Positions 36,181 to 45,728 of a stretch of 64,000 nt of DNA are shown piece after piece. The stretch is from positions 1 to 64,000 of the forward strand of contig JAOQAK010000061.1 of assembly GCA_025963635.1 (NCBI GenBank), read 5' to 3'. The position numbers were made by a program, and so were the translations under genes. This DNA is from Ferruginibacter sp. (lineage in GTDB: Bacteria > Bacteroidota > Bacteroidia > Chitinophagales > Chitinophagaceae). The first letter of the stretch is position 1. Every line of letters starts with the position of its first letter. The notes under the pieces were generated by a model, which searched no databases, was not told where the DNA came from, and saw nothing but the letters and a program-made list of their open reading frames with translations.

Positions 36181-39100
36181 TTAAAAAGTAGCGTTTAAAT
36201 TAAGGCCGAATCTTCTTGTTGTAGGTGCAGCAGAAAATTCAAGACCTTGAATAGGTGATGTTCCATAGCTACTTGTTTCCGGATCAAAGTTAGAATGCTT
36301 AGGAAAATTGGGTGCAAGGTACCAAAGGTTCCTTCCGGTTAATGTGAAGGTTACTGATGAAATACGTGATTTCTTGAAAATTGATTTTGGCAACTCATAT
36401 CCGAGCGAAAGCTCTCTTAACCTGTATACAGTTGCATCATAAATATTCCACTCATTGGATGTATTGATTGCGAAAGTATTACCGGTTCCGGGTGAGAAAT
36501 ACAAGTCATTCGTGGTTATCCTGGTTTGATTTGGAATGGTTTTTCCACCATTCAAAATAGCTTTTCCAGTTACGGCATCAGCGTAAATTCCAGGGATCAC
36601 CCATCCTGTTAGCCTATCTTCCGTATCCATGGTTACACCTCTGCCCAACATAGAAGAATTGGTAACGGAATACAAATCACCACCTTTAGTCATATCAAAT
36701 AATGCGCTTAATACAAATCCTTTGTATCGGAAAGTATTTGTAATTCCTAATTTATAATCAGGATTAGGATTGCCAATCATTCTGTTTGTTGGATCCTCGA
36801 TCATTGTGCCGTCCAGCTTATTGATTAATAGCTGACCGGTTGCACTGTCCCTTAATGATTGTGTTCCAAATAAGAACCCGTAAGGTTTTCCAACCTCAAA
36901 TCCTGTAGTAATATCAGAAAATCCACCACCTAAATTCAGGTGGGTAATTCCTTCTGCAAGACTGGTAACAATATTTGTATTTTTAGTAAATACGCCCCTG
37001 ATTTCCCAGTTGAAGTTCTTGGCCATAATTGGTCGGATAGTAAGTTCAATTTCTACCCCTTTATTACTGATACCTCCAAAGTTTGTATAAAAAGAAGTAT
37101 AGCCGGTTGATGAAGGCGTTGTTATAGGCGCAAGCATATTGGTAGACCTTTTATCATACCACGTAAAGTCTACTTCCACTTTTCTTTTAAGAAAACTTAA
37201 TTGAGTTCCAATTTCCAGTTCTTTGGTAAACTCAGGTTGCAAGGCATCTCCACCGTTGGCATCAGAACTAACATTTCCTACGGCCTGGCCCAGGAAAGAG
37301 GTGCTGCTCAAACCATATATATTGAAAATATTGTAAGGATCAGCGTCTCTACCCACTTTGGCATATCCGGCTCTTATTTTACCAAAATCCAACACACCGC
37401 TATTCATCTTAAATGCATCGGAGAATACAAATGATCCGGAAATTGACGGATAGAAATAGCTCCTGTTATTGGCAGGTAATGTGGATGAAATATCGTTACG
37501 ACCGGTAACAGACACAAAAGCAAAGTTTTTATATCCCACTGTTAAATCGCCAAAAACCCCAAGTAATCTTCTCCGGGAATAAGTGTCGGAAATTGTTCTG
37601 TCTACAGACAGAAAATTTTGTAATGTATAAAGACCACGTACAATATAACCACCTCCACCTGGCCTATAACCACCGGTTCCCAACTCTCTTGCGCTTGTGC
37701 GCTGGTTAAAATTTGTACCCAGTGTTGATTTAAGTGTAAAATCCTTCCCGATAGTAGGTGTCAGAGAAAGCAATAAAGTCGACTCAAGTTCCTGATTTCT
37801 GTAATTATCAAGTGCAAGTTTGCCGAGGCCACCTCTTGAACTAACTTCATTGATCTCTCTCCTGTTAACATAAGAAACGTTGCTACCAACATTATAATCC
37901 AATCTCGCCCATTTGTTGATATTAAAATCAAGATGCACACCTGCTACAATTCTTTCATCATAGGTATTTTGCTTATTGTACTTAGCAGCCCATAAAGGAT
38001 TATCTGCCTGTGTTCCTACCCATGACACATTTCTGCCAAGTTTATCTTCAAAAGGTAAACTTACATCCCAGCTGCGTCCAAGGAACATGGTACGTGCAAA
38101 TTGTGAGGATGGACCTGAATTATCCTGGTTTTCACCAAAAAGACCACCTTGCTGTTGTGAACGGGTATAACTGAAATTACCACGCACATTCAAACCAATA
38201 TCCAACTTAGAGCTTCCTCCCGCACTGATATTTGTTCTGTTATATTTATTATTGGGAACATAGCCACTATGGAATAATTGAGACCCTGTGAGAGAAAAAC
38301 TGGTTTTTTCATCCCCTGTGTTAAATCCAACTGAATTTTCAGTTACGACACCTGTTGTGAATAAATCCTTCACATTATTTGGAAAAGCCTTGTACGCTAC
38401 TTTGCCGTTTGGAAATAATTCCGGGTAAGCAGTATTATATTGCGCCCATGCTGCTACTGAATCACCTGGTGCAAATTGTTTTCCCCAAGAGCCGTTAGAA
38501 CCACCACCAGCTACTCCCTGAGAACCAGTGCCGAAAGAATTTTGATAATCAGGAAGATTAGCAATGGTTTCAAAAGAAAGAGAACTTTTAAAGGTTACTT
38601 CTGTACCCTTCCTGGTTCTTGCCACCGTGCCGGATTTTGTGGTAATAATGATCACTCCATTAGAAGCTCTTGAACCATATAATGCCCCGGCTGAAGAACC
38701 TTTCAGAATATTCATGCTTGCAATATCATTGGGATCGAGATCAGCGATACCGCTACCATATGCCCCACCACCCGTTAATGTACCGCTGGTAGAAACCTGG
38801 TCATTGCTAAAAGGAACGCCATCCACAATTATTAAAGGCTGATTGTTTCCGTAAAAGGAAGAATTACCACGGATCTGAATACGCGTAGCAGCGCCGGGAG
38901 TACCCTGGCCTGATCGTATATCAACACCCGCTACTTTACCTTGAAGTCCCTTTAGTACATCCGGTTCAGATTTTTGAAGTAAGGCATTTGGATCAACTTT
39001 ACTAATAGCATAACCCAATGTTTTTTCTGATCTCCTGATGCCTGCCGCAGTAACCACAACGGCTGCAAGTTCGGTACTGCTGCGTGTTACGTTTAAGGAA

Positions 39101-39366
39101 AGATTTGATTGGTTACCCACTGCGAACTCCTGGGCTGTGATGCCTACACCACTAATAATTAGTGTACTGCCTTCTGGTACTGAAATTTTAAAATTACCAT
39201 TAAGATCAGCAATTGTGCCCGCTTTACTTCCCTTCACCTTGATAGAAGCACCCTCAATTGCTAATCCCTTCTGATCAGTTATGGTGCCGGTTACTACCCG
39301 GTTTTGGGCAAATGCCAATACTGTACTTAGTATCAGCAAAGTAAACAACGATAAAAATCTTCTCAT
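36181..39366 (-). CDS. SusC/RagA-like TonB-dependent transporter (module 2)
   Basis: Importer of 1061 residues, the same length as the module 1 protein but clearly different in sequence. Signal peptide FLSLFTLLILSTVLAFAQ; carboxypeptidase-regulatory-like domain with GTITDQKGLAIEGASIKVKG; plug with PLIIVDGVPFSND and DPNDIASMNILKGSSAGALYGSRA; barrel to the C-terminal strand RFGLNLNATF. It has no STN domain. Its upstream region shares a 44-nt block with susC1, suggesting common control. The operon is susC2-susD2-lipoprotein. Confidence 0.95.
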   Translation of the reverse strand: MRRFLSLFTLLILSTVLAFAQNRVVTGTITDQKGLAIEGASIKVKGSKAGTIADLNGNFKISVPEGSTLIISGVGITAQEFAVGNQSNLSLNVTRSSTELAAVVVTAAGIRRSEKTLGYAISKVDPNALLQKSEPDVLKGLQGKVAGVDIRSGQGTPGAATRIQIRGNSSFYGNNQPLIIVDGVPFSNDQVSTSGTLTGGGAYGSGIADLDPNDIASMNILKGSSAGALYGSRASNGVIIITTKSGTVARTRKGTEVTFKSSLSFETIANLPDYQNSFGTGSQGVAGGGSNGSWGKQFAPGDSVAAWAQYNTAYPELFPNGKVAYKAFPNNVKDLFTTGVVTENSVGFNTGDEKTSFSLTGSQLFHSGYVPNNKYNRTNISAGGSSKLDIGLNVRGNFSYTRSQQQGGLFGENQDNSGPSSQFARTMFLGRSWDVSLPFEDKLGRNVSWVGTQADNPLWAAKYNKQNTYDERIVAGVHLDFNINKWARLDYNVGSNVSYVNRREINEVSSRGGLGKLALDNYRNQELESTLLLSLTPTIGKDFTLKSTLGTNFNQRTSARELGTGGYRPGGGGYIVRGLYTLQNFLSVDRTISDTYSRRRLLGVFGDLTVGYKNFAFVSVTGRNDISSTLPANNRSYFYPSISGSFVFSDAFKMNSGVLDFGKIRAGYAKVGRDADPYNIFNIYGLSSTSFLGQAVGNVSSDANGGDALQPEFTKELEIGTQLSFLKRKVEVDFTWYDKRSTNMLAPITTPSSTGYTSFYTNFGGISNKGVEIELTIRPIMAKNFNWEIRGVFTKNTNIVTSLAEGITHLNLGGGFSDITTGFEVGKPYGFLFGTQSLRDSATGQLLINKLDGTMIEDPTNRMIGNPNPDYKLGITNTFRYKGFVLSALFDMTKGGDLYSVTNSSMLGRGVTMDTEDRLTGWVIPGIYADAVTGKAILNGGKTIPNQTRITTNDLYFSPGTGNTFAINTSNEWNIYDATVYRLRELSLGYELPKSIFKKSRISSVTFTLTGRNLWYLAPNFPKHSNFDPETSSYGTSPIQGLEFSAAPTTRRFGLNLNATF

Positions 39367-39461
39367 GTTTAATTAATTTTTGTTTAACAAGTTTTTCAAA
39401 TAATGAATAACAACAGAATTTTAAATTCCCGCAATTAACATTTTTTTTAATAATGACCCTT

Positions 39462-39492
39462 CAAAGAAACGATTTGCTGCTTAAACGACAAA
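39462..39492 (-). promoter_or_regulatory. susC2 promoter
   Basis: On the minus strand TTTG (39492-39489), a 19-nt spacer containing GCAGCAAATCG, and TTTCTTTG (39469-39462), one base from TAnnTTTG. Same geometry and largely the same sequence as at susC1; predicted leader about 90 nt. Confidence 0.65.
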
Positions 39493-40017
39493 AAAAAGTT
39501 AAAAAGATGGAAAATATTTTAATTTTTCCATACTTAATAACAATAATTTAATGAATATCTAATTTGATGAAATTGAATAAAATCAGAGAATGGAAGGATA
39601 AATTCTTAAAGAAATGGATTTGGATAAGTATCCTGCTAAGGGAGTGGGGGTTTTTCAAGATCAATAAATGTAGTTTAATTATATATAAAATGCTGCCTGA
39701 TACCAGATAAGAATCTTGCCTAAATGTTATTAGAGAAAAAACAATTTTTTAGTAATTCAAATTACGATGCAATATTTTGGCGTGATAAAGGTCTGGGGAC
39801 AAGAATATTATAATTCCCCATTAATTTAATGTATGCAATTAACTAATATTTATCAGCGTGGATATCTACTTACATGAATGGTAGCTTACAATATAGCACA
39901 CAGAAACACAGATGTGATAATTTTCTCAAAAGTGGTGGATTCATATCGCCTGATTAGACTGGCAATACCTAATTGCATTTCGAAAGCGGGCAATTTCCGG
40001 CCACACCACAATTTTAT

Positions 40018-40054
40018 AAAAAAAATACTCCCGGAAGCCAGGAGTATTTTTTTT
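40018..40054. terminator. Bidirectional Rho-independent terminator after susD3
   Basis: Nine-bp stem AAATACTCC / GGAGTATTT with a 9-nt loop, flanked by an A-run on one side and eight T on the other, so U-runs form in either direction. The susD3 stop is at 40074. Confidence 0.88.
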
Positions 40055-40073
40055 ATGAAGAATCAATCGAGCA

Positions 40074-41540
40074 CTAAAATTTATCAAACCACAATTTCTG
40101 CGTTTTCCAGTCTTTTCCGATAGCAGCTGCTGCTGCTTCATAACTCGTCTTATTCAAATTTTGTTCTACTACAGGATAAGTGAGCCTTGTAATAATTGCC
40201 GGGGTTTCCTGGTCTGCAAAATTGGAGGCCGAACCGCTGGGTACCGGTAAGATGGGGTAGTCCAGCCGTCTCATCTGGGTCCAGGCATCGTAACCGCGGT
40301 TATATAAAGCAATCCAGGATTGTAATCCAATCTTTTGTTTGTATGTACCGGGAGCTGTCGCATAATTTACGGCAGGCATTGCATAATATGCATCAGCCTG
40401 GCTCATCGTGCCTCCCCATTCTTCAATGGATGCATATACGCCATTTTTATAATGCTGTGCGGCCGTTCCACCAACAGCAATCCCCCTCTCAATAGCCTCT
40501 GCTTTGTAAAACTCCATCTCAGCATAACTAAAAAATGTATAAGGAGCCTGGGGACTTGAAATTGCTGAAGCTGGTGCCGAAAAATCATTAAAGGTAGCCC
40601 CAACGCCAGGAGTTTGCCCAACATACAAGGCTCCATCTGTTATAGTAGGATTAAAGAATTTGGGAAGGCGGGGGTCAGAATATTTTTTTAGTGTATCTAG
40701 GAAAGGTTTCGCAGCAACAAAATCATGCCGGCCACTTTGTATAAGATCTTCCCAAACCGGATTGGTGTTAGGCGGCGCTGAAAGGTATTGCATCTGGATA
40801 TTTTCTGCATTACTGGAGATCACATTCGGTGCAGCAGAAAGCACCATTGCCTGCGCTTTTGCAGGGCTGGCATCAACAATCAACATTCCCATTCTCATCT
40901 TTAATGAGTTCCCAAATCTTTTCCAGCCGGCGAGGTCATCCTTTAAAATCAGATCAGCACTTCCGTAGCCGGATCCGGAAACGTCCAATGCGGACAGCGC
41001 TGCATCGAGCCTTGTTGCAATCTTATCGAAAACCTGTGCTGCATCGTCATATTGAGGTTGCAGGTTATTTATGTCCAGGGCCTGGTCATAAGGAATGTTG
41101 CCGAAACTGGTTAGCAAAGTATAATAAGAGTAGACAATTAAAATTTCATCAATCGCCTTCCGGTTTTTAATTTGTACTTCACTAAGTGAAAGAGTTTCGG
41201 TTTCCGCTACCTTCGAAGCTTCGGTAAGATCTTTAATTACATCCCGGTAGAAAGTAGCAAACCAACGATCGGTAATGCTTCTTCCATTTAGATTGTACCT
41301 GGTTTCATCCCTATAGATAGTCTCTGTCCAATACTGCACAAAAAGCCGGAAATTATTGTTGTTCACATTTGTGCTTGCCATTTCGTCTGCCAGGTTAACA
41401 GAAGCATTAGAAAACAAAGAAGCAGATGTTACCACTGAAGGCCGGGTGGGATTGTTATTTAAGTCGGTTATGTTTTTTCTACAAGATACTATCGCACTTA
41501 AGGCACCCAATAGAAAAAAGCTATACAATATTTTTTTCAT
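40074..41540 (-). CDS. SusD-like surface lipoprotein (module 3)
   Basis: Lipoprotein of 488 residues; lipobox AIVSC with Cys20. The start of the mature protein, NITDLNNNPTRPS, is the SusD-like_2 signature in a shorter form. The core includes LTSFGNIPYDQALDI and a YDDAAQVFDKIATRLDAAL stretch. It follows susC3 by 17 nt and is the last gene of that transcript. At 488 residues it is the shortest of the three SusD proteins, and its low similarity to the other two argues against recent duplication. Ligand unknown. Confidence 0.93.
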   Translation of the reverse strand: MKKILYSFFLLGALSAIVSCRKNITDLNNNPTRPSVVTSASLFSNASVNLADEMASTNVNNNNFRLFVQYWTETIYRDETRYNLNGRSITDRWFATFYRDVIKDLTEASKVAETETLSLSEVQIKNRKAIDEILIVYSYYTLLTSFGNIPYDQALDINNLQPQYDDAAQVFDKIATRLDAALSALDVSGSGYGSADLILKDDLAGWKRFGNSLKMRMGMLIVDASPAKAQAMVLSAAPNVISSNAENIQMQYLSAPPNTNPVWEDLIQSGRHDFVAAKPFLDTLKKYSDPRLPKFFNPTITDGALYVGQTPGVGATFNDFSAPASAISSPQAPYTFFSYAEMEFYKAEAIERGIAVGGTAAQHYKNGVYASIEEWGGTMSQADAYYAMPAVNYATAPGTYKQKIGLQSWIALYNRGYDAWTQMRRLDYPILPVPSGSASNFADQETPAIITRLTYPVVEQNLNKTSYEAAAAAIGKDWKTQKLWFDKF

Positions 41541-41557
41541 AACAAATGTTTGAAGTT

Positions 41558-44500
41558 TTAGAATCTGAATTTTACATTGAATCCAACGGAACGCACCGCG
41601 GGATAGGATCCTGTTTGAATGCCTTGTAAATTACCTGAACTGAACCCATCTTCAGGATCTGCATAAGGGAGATTTTTATGTAGAATGGCAAGGTTCCTTC
41701 CTATCAATGCAAGTTCGATACCCTTTATAAATCCATTTTTGAACATTGAAGCGGGGAGGGAATAACCTATGGACGCTTCTCTTAATTTAATGTAACTGGC
41801 ATCATAGGCAAAGCTTTTATCGGGCGAGGATACATAGCTGTCAAAACCTCCATAATCTTCAGTATTTGCCCGAATGGTATTTGGTTTACCATCTTCAGTA
41901 ACACCTTGCCTGATAACACCACCGCTCTTACTGTCATTGGTTAAAGGATCGCGAAGCGGGTTACCTAAATCGTTGTTGACTGCTGTTTCTTCGTATAAGC
42001 CGCCGGCCAATGCATAATACATGTCAGTAGAAAAAACAGTTCCTCCTTTCCTTGCATCAATTAAAAAGCTCAGGGAAATGCCTTTATAAGTCAGCTTGTT
42101 TGAAACCCCTCCTATCCAGTCGGGATTAATATTACCAATGGTATTGTTATTGGTTGGTGTAATCAGGTAATTGCCATCCGCACCTACGGTTCTTTGACCA
42201 TTTGTATATACGAAGTCGGTTCCATGTATTGTTCCGTAAGGCTCATTGAGAGACGCATTCACCGTAATGCTACCCTGGAAAGAACCTAATACAATGTTAT
42301 CAATATCACCAAAAAGCTTTGTCACCTTATTCCTGTTCCTGGTCCAGTTAACATTAATATCCCATGAGAAATTGGTAGATTTAACCGGAGTTCCATAAAG
42401 AGACAACTCAACTCCCTGGTTTTGGATGGTTCCTGAATTTACATATTTTTTGGTGTAGCCTGTAGCAGTGGAAACTGTCAGCGGTAAAATCTGGTCAACG
42501 GTTTTTGCATTGTAATAACTTGCATCAAATCCGAGTCTTGAGTGTAAAAAGGACATTTCCAGACCAACCTCAAAACTCTTCGTCCGCTCTGGTTTCAAAT
42601 CAAGATTATTTTTTGTACCGGATACAGAGAACAAGGCATTACCATCATATGATACAACTTCCTGACCTGAATTTCCGTCGATGTCATTCACATAAAAATC
42701 ATTTACGGTATATAGCGGTGCGTCTCCGCCAACTTCAGCATAATTTGCTCTTAATTTAGCGTAACTAAGCCAGGTTGGCTTAACCAATTCTGAGAATACA
42801 AAGCCTGCTGAAACAGAAGGATAATAGAAAACATTATTACCATCCGGCAAAGTTGATGAACGATCCCTACGGATTGTTGCATCCAGAACATAAGTGTTTT
42901 TATAGTCGATAGTAGCACCTGCAAATACACCTTCAATTCGCCTTGTGCCCTGGAATTCAAGCGGGGGAGCTGGTGCATTGATGGAATTGGATATTGTGTA
43001 CAGGCCCGCTAACGCCAAACCTCCGTTCGTAACCGCATCGATATTAGAACGGGTTTGTACCCTGGTACTTGAACCAACCAGCGCTTTTAAATTAACATCA
43101 CTGTTCAATTTCCAATCTGCATTGGCAAGCAGGTCGTAATTTATTTCATTATAATCCTGGTTAAATCTCCTGTAAAATGGAACGCCTACACTGGTCAGGG
43201 CTTTTCTTTCCTGTTCCAATTCAGAATAGTGATCAATAGAAACCCTGCCTAAAAGATTAAGCCATGATAAAGGTTTATAATTTACATATACATTCCCAAA
43301 AATCCGGTCTCGTGAATCGGTTTCAAAACTTTGATAACGGGTAAAATATGGGTTATCCCAAAACTCCGGCTGCAATTCGCCTGTTGTTGGAGAGTGGGGG
43401 TTCCAGGTGATGTTCTGATGGTTTCTAAAATATTCATCTTTCAACTCTTTCAAATCGACGTTTACTGCCCACCATTGACGGAAATTCGTCATCAGGTTTA
43501 ATGCATTTGCACCGTCATATCCTGTGCCGAAGCGCCCTTTACCGCGTATCCTCGAGTAATTGGCTGCAGCTCCCGCTGTAATGTTGTCTGTGAGCTTATA
43601 AGTAGTGGAAAAATTCAGCAGGTCCTTATCTATACGGCTATTGGGTAGCACGCCAAATTCGTTATTCTTAGTATACCCCATTGAAAAGGTGGCTTTGTCA
43701 TTCCCGGTTTCCAGCAGCAGGCTGTTATTATATGACAAGGGTTTAGTGAAGAAATAAGACGGATCATGTTCAGCCGCTACCCAGGGTGTTGCCTTACCAA
43801 AAGTAGGTGAACCCGGAGCAAAAGCCCCCCATTGATAAACAAGTAAGTTTGGATCAAAAGCAGTTCCCCAGGAAGCGTCATCCTGGGTTGGAGCGATATT
43901 ATCATCAACCCCATCGCCGTTCACGTCTTCCGAGCCAAAATAAGAACCATATCCTTCACCATATCTTTTTTGATATTTTGGAAAGGTATTCCTAAGTATT
44001 GAGCTCATTGAAACACCTGAATTAAGTGTAATACCCAAACCTCTTCTACCTTTCTTGGTAGTAATCAATATAACGCCATTACTTCCTCTTGACCCGTAAA
44101 GGGCGCTTGCAGCAGCACCTTTTAATACAGTGATATTTTCGATGTTATCCGGGTTAATATCGGCAGCAGCACTTCCGTAATCGTATCCACCACGCCCGGT
44201 AACCTGGTCGAGGGTATTATTGTTATTATTATCGTACGGCACCCCGTCTACTACAAAAAGCGCCTGGTTGCTTCCTGTCAATGATTTGGCGCCTCTTAAC
44301 ACAACATTCGTGGAGCCTCCCATTGTATTAGTTTGCCGTATTTCAAGGCCGGCAACTTTACCGCTAAGGTTGCTGACAAAGTTTGCATTACGTGTTTGGC
44401 TTACATCTGCTCCCTGGATTTTTTGTGCCGCGTAAGGCAATGTATTTTTAGATCTTGTGATGCCAAGCGCTGTTACGATTACTTCATTCAAGCTGGTTGC

Positions 44501-44794
44501 ATCCGGAGTAAGTTTTACTTCTACAAATTTGCCTGCTGTGGCAGAAATAGTTTTGGATATAAAACTCACACCCGTGATTTCCAGTGTTTCCTGATTCTTT
44601 GTTGTGGCAATAGAAAAAGTTCCGTCCGTTGAAGTAGTAACACCGGTAGTGGTTCCCTTCACAACAACTGATATTCCCGGAATTGGTGAGCCATCTGTTG
44701 ATGTCGTCACTTTGCCCGTAATTTGATTTTGGGCAAAAGCGGAGGCAGTGCTCAATAGTATAAGCACTGCATTTAAAAATGCAAACTTTCTCAT
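41558..44794 (-). CDS. SusC/RagA-like TonB-dependent transporter (module 3)
   Basis: Importer of 1078 residues from the ATG at 44794; an upstream in-frame TTG would add 11 residues in front of the signal peptide (KFAFLNAVLILLSTASAFAQ). Carboxypeptidase-regulatory-like domain (ITGKVTTSTDGSPIPGISVVVKG), plug with LFVVDGVPYDNNNNN and NIENITVLKGAAASALYGSRG, and barrel to FNVKFRF. An acidic insert (NGDGVDDNIAPTQDDA, about 290-310) resembles a calcium-binding loop. There is no STN domain. It pairs with susD3, 17 nt downstream. The conserved susC1/susC2 promoter block is not present upstream. Confidence 0.95.
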   Translation of the reverse strand: MRKFAFLNAVLILLSTASAFAQNQITGKVTTSTDGSPIPGISVVVKGTTTGVTTSTDGTFSIATTKNQETLEITGVSFISKTISATAGKFVEVKLTPDATSLNEVIVTALGITRSKNTLPYAAQKIQGADVSQTRNANFVSNLSGKVAGLEIRQTNTMGGSTNVVLRGAKSLTGSNQALFVVDGVPYDNNNNNTLDQVTGRGGYDYGSAAADINPDNIENITVLKGAAASALYGSRGSNGVILITTKKGRRGLGITLNSGVSMSSILRNTFPKYQKRYGEGYGSYFGSEDVNGDGVDDNIAPTQDDASWGTAFDPNLLVYQWGAFAPGSPTFGKATPWVAAEHDPSYFFTKPLSYNNSLLLETGNDKATFSMGYTKNNEFGVLPNSRIDKDLLNFSTTYKLTDNITAGAAANYSRIRGKGRFGTGYDGANALNLMTNFRQWWAVNVDLKELKDEYFRNHQNITWNPHSPTTGELQPEFWDNPYFTRYQSFETDSRDRIFGNVYVNYKPLSWLNLLGRVSIDHYSELEQERKALTSVGVPFYRRFNQDYNEINYDLLANADWKLNSDVNLKALVGSSTRVQTRSNIDAVTNGGLALAGLYTISNSINAPAPPLEFQGTRRIEGVFAGATIDYKNTYVLDATIRRDRSSTLPDGNNVFYYPSVSAGFVFSELVKPTWLSYAKLRANYAEVGGDAPLYTVNDFYVNDIDGNSGQEVVSYDGNALFSVSGTKNNLDLKPERTKSFEVGLEMSFLHSRLGFDASYYNAKTVDQILPLTVSTATGYTKKYVNSGTIQNQGVELSLYGTPVKSTNFSWDINVNWTRNRNKVTKLFGDIDNIVLGSFQGSITVNASLNEPYGTIHGTDFVYTNGQRTVGADGNYLITPTNNNTIGNINPDWIGGVSNKLTYKGISLSFLIDARKGGTVFSTDMYYALAGGLYEETAVNNDLGNPLRDPLTNDSKSGGVIRQGVTEDGKPNTIRANTEDYGGFDSYVSSPDKSFAYDASYIKLREASIGYSLPASMFKNGFIKGIELALIGRNLAILHKNLPYADPEDGFSSGNLQGIQTGSYPAVRSVGFNVKFRF

Positions 44795-45212
44795 GTTTTT
44801 TGTTTTTCGTAAATAATTTATTAACAATACCCCACGGTAAAACTGACAGGATGTTTATTCTGTGTGCTGCATGAATTTAAAAAAATTTTTAAACGGAAAA
44901 ATTTTAAGCTCCATGCGAATTCACACCCGGGCGATTTTCTTTTTTTAAGAGGAGGACATAATACGAGCATCCCCGCAAACACAGGCTACATGCCATCTTT
45001 CATAGGAAGCCTCCGTTTCTTCTGATAATTCCGTGCAGCAATATCAATCTATTTGATTTGCTGCGAAGCAGAAGACGAGGTAATTAATATGACCGAAATA
45101 ATGATGCTCAAACATTGAATTGTAAATAAAAACCAAGCAATTAATTCAGCAGTTTCTCCAACAATTAGCAACTCTATAAATTTAATTTGTATGATTTATA
45201 AAAGACTTTAAA

Positions 45213-45255
45213 AAAAAGTTTAAATCAAATTATAGACCAATCATTTAAACTTTTT
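45213..45255. repeat. 13-bp perfect inverted repeat upstream of susC3
   Basis: AAAAAGTTTAAAT at 45213-45225 and its exact complement at 45243-45255, with a 17-nt loop. AT-rich; could be an operator or a weak transcription stop. Confidence 0.6.
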
Positions 45256-45482
45256 AAGAAACCGTTTTTTTTATGTAAAACAGGATTTAAATAACAAAAT
45301 GGTCTTCTTTTTTCGTATGGAATGCTGCAGGAATTTAAAAGCGTATAAAGAAAGGGGAAGAATTTCAACAAAAGCTTTTTAACAATAATCAAGATTAATA
45401 ATGTTAAGAAATTGTTATCGGAAAATTTAAGTGTTTAGATGCCTTTCCATAAATTGAGAATTTTGCTTCAATACTGATAAGA

Positions 45483-45516
45483 CTTCAGGGAGCGAAACGA
45501 ATTTTCGTGCCTGAAG
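45483..45516. repeat. Two-tier hairpin between the porin and susC3
   Basis: Outer stem CTTCAGG / CCTGAAG and inner stem CGAAA / TTTCG. No T-run follows, so this is an RNA-structure candidate rather than a terminator. Confidence 0.45.
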
Positions 45517-45728
45517 GCAACCTTAATCCCATTGAAATAATGGAGCTGTTTTAACCTTAGATGTCCGCCCCAATCTAATATATCTTTTGAGATTCATGAA
45601 CATCTCACCCACGAGTTGTACGATAAGTACAATTAGGCAACTTATTAATCCGCATTAAAAGCAGAAAAAGATGGAGAAAAACGGCCCCATTTAGCCGAAT
45701 GTTAATATAATTAACAATTATAATAGTG

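Larger units (their letters stand above)
39367..40073. other. Intergenic, about 700 bp, upstream of susC2
   Basis: Contains the susC2 promoter block (39462-39492) and, at the other end, the bidirectional terminator after susD3 (40018-40054). The AT-rich middle shows no gene. Confidence 0.7.
44795..45728. other. Intergenic, about 930 bp, no gene recognised
   Basis: The longest gap in the window, upstream of susC3 and downstream of the porin gene. It contains a 13-bp perfect inverted repeat (45213-45255) and a two-tier hairpin (45483-45516). No ORF looks coding. A minus-strand susC3 promoter is expected but no good -33/-7 pair was found. Confidence 0.6.

Noticed and set aside
39878..40123. Plus-strand 81-codon frame near susD3
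   Set aside because: Crosses the bidirectional terminator and the susD3 end with no recognisable domain.
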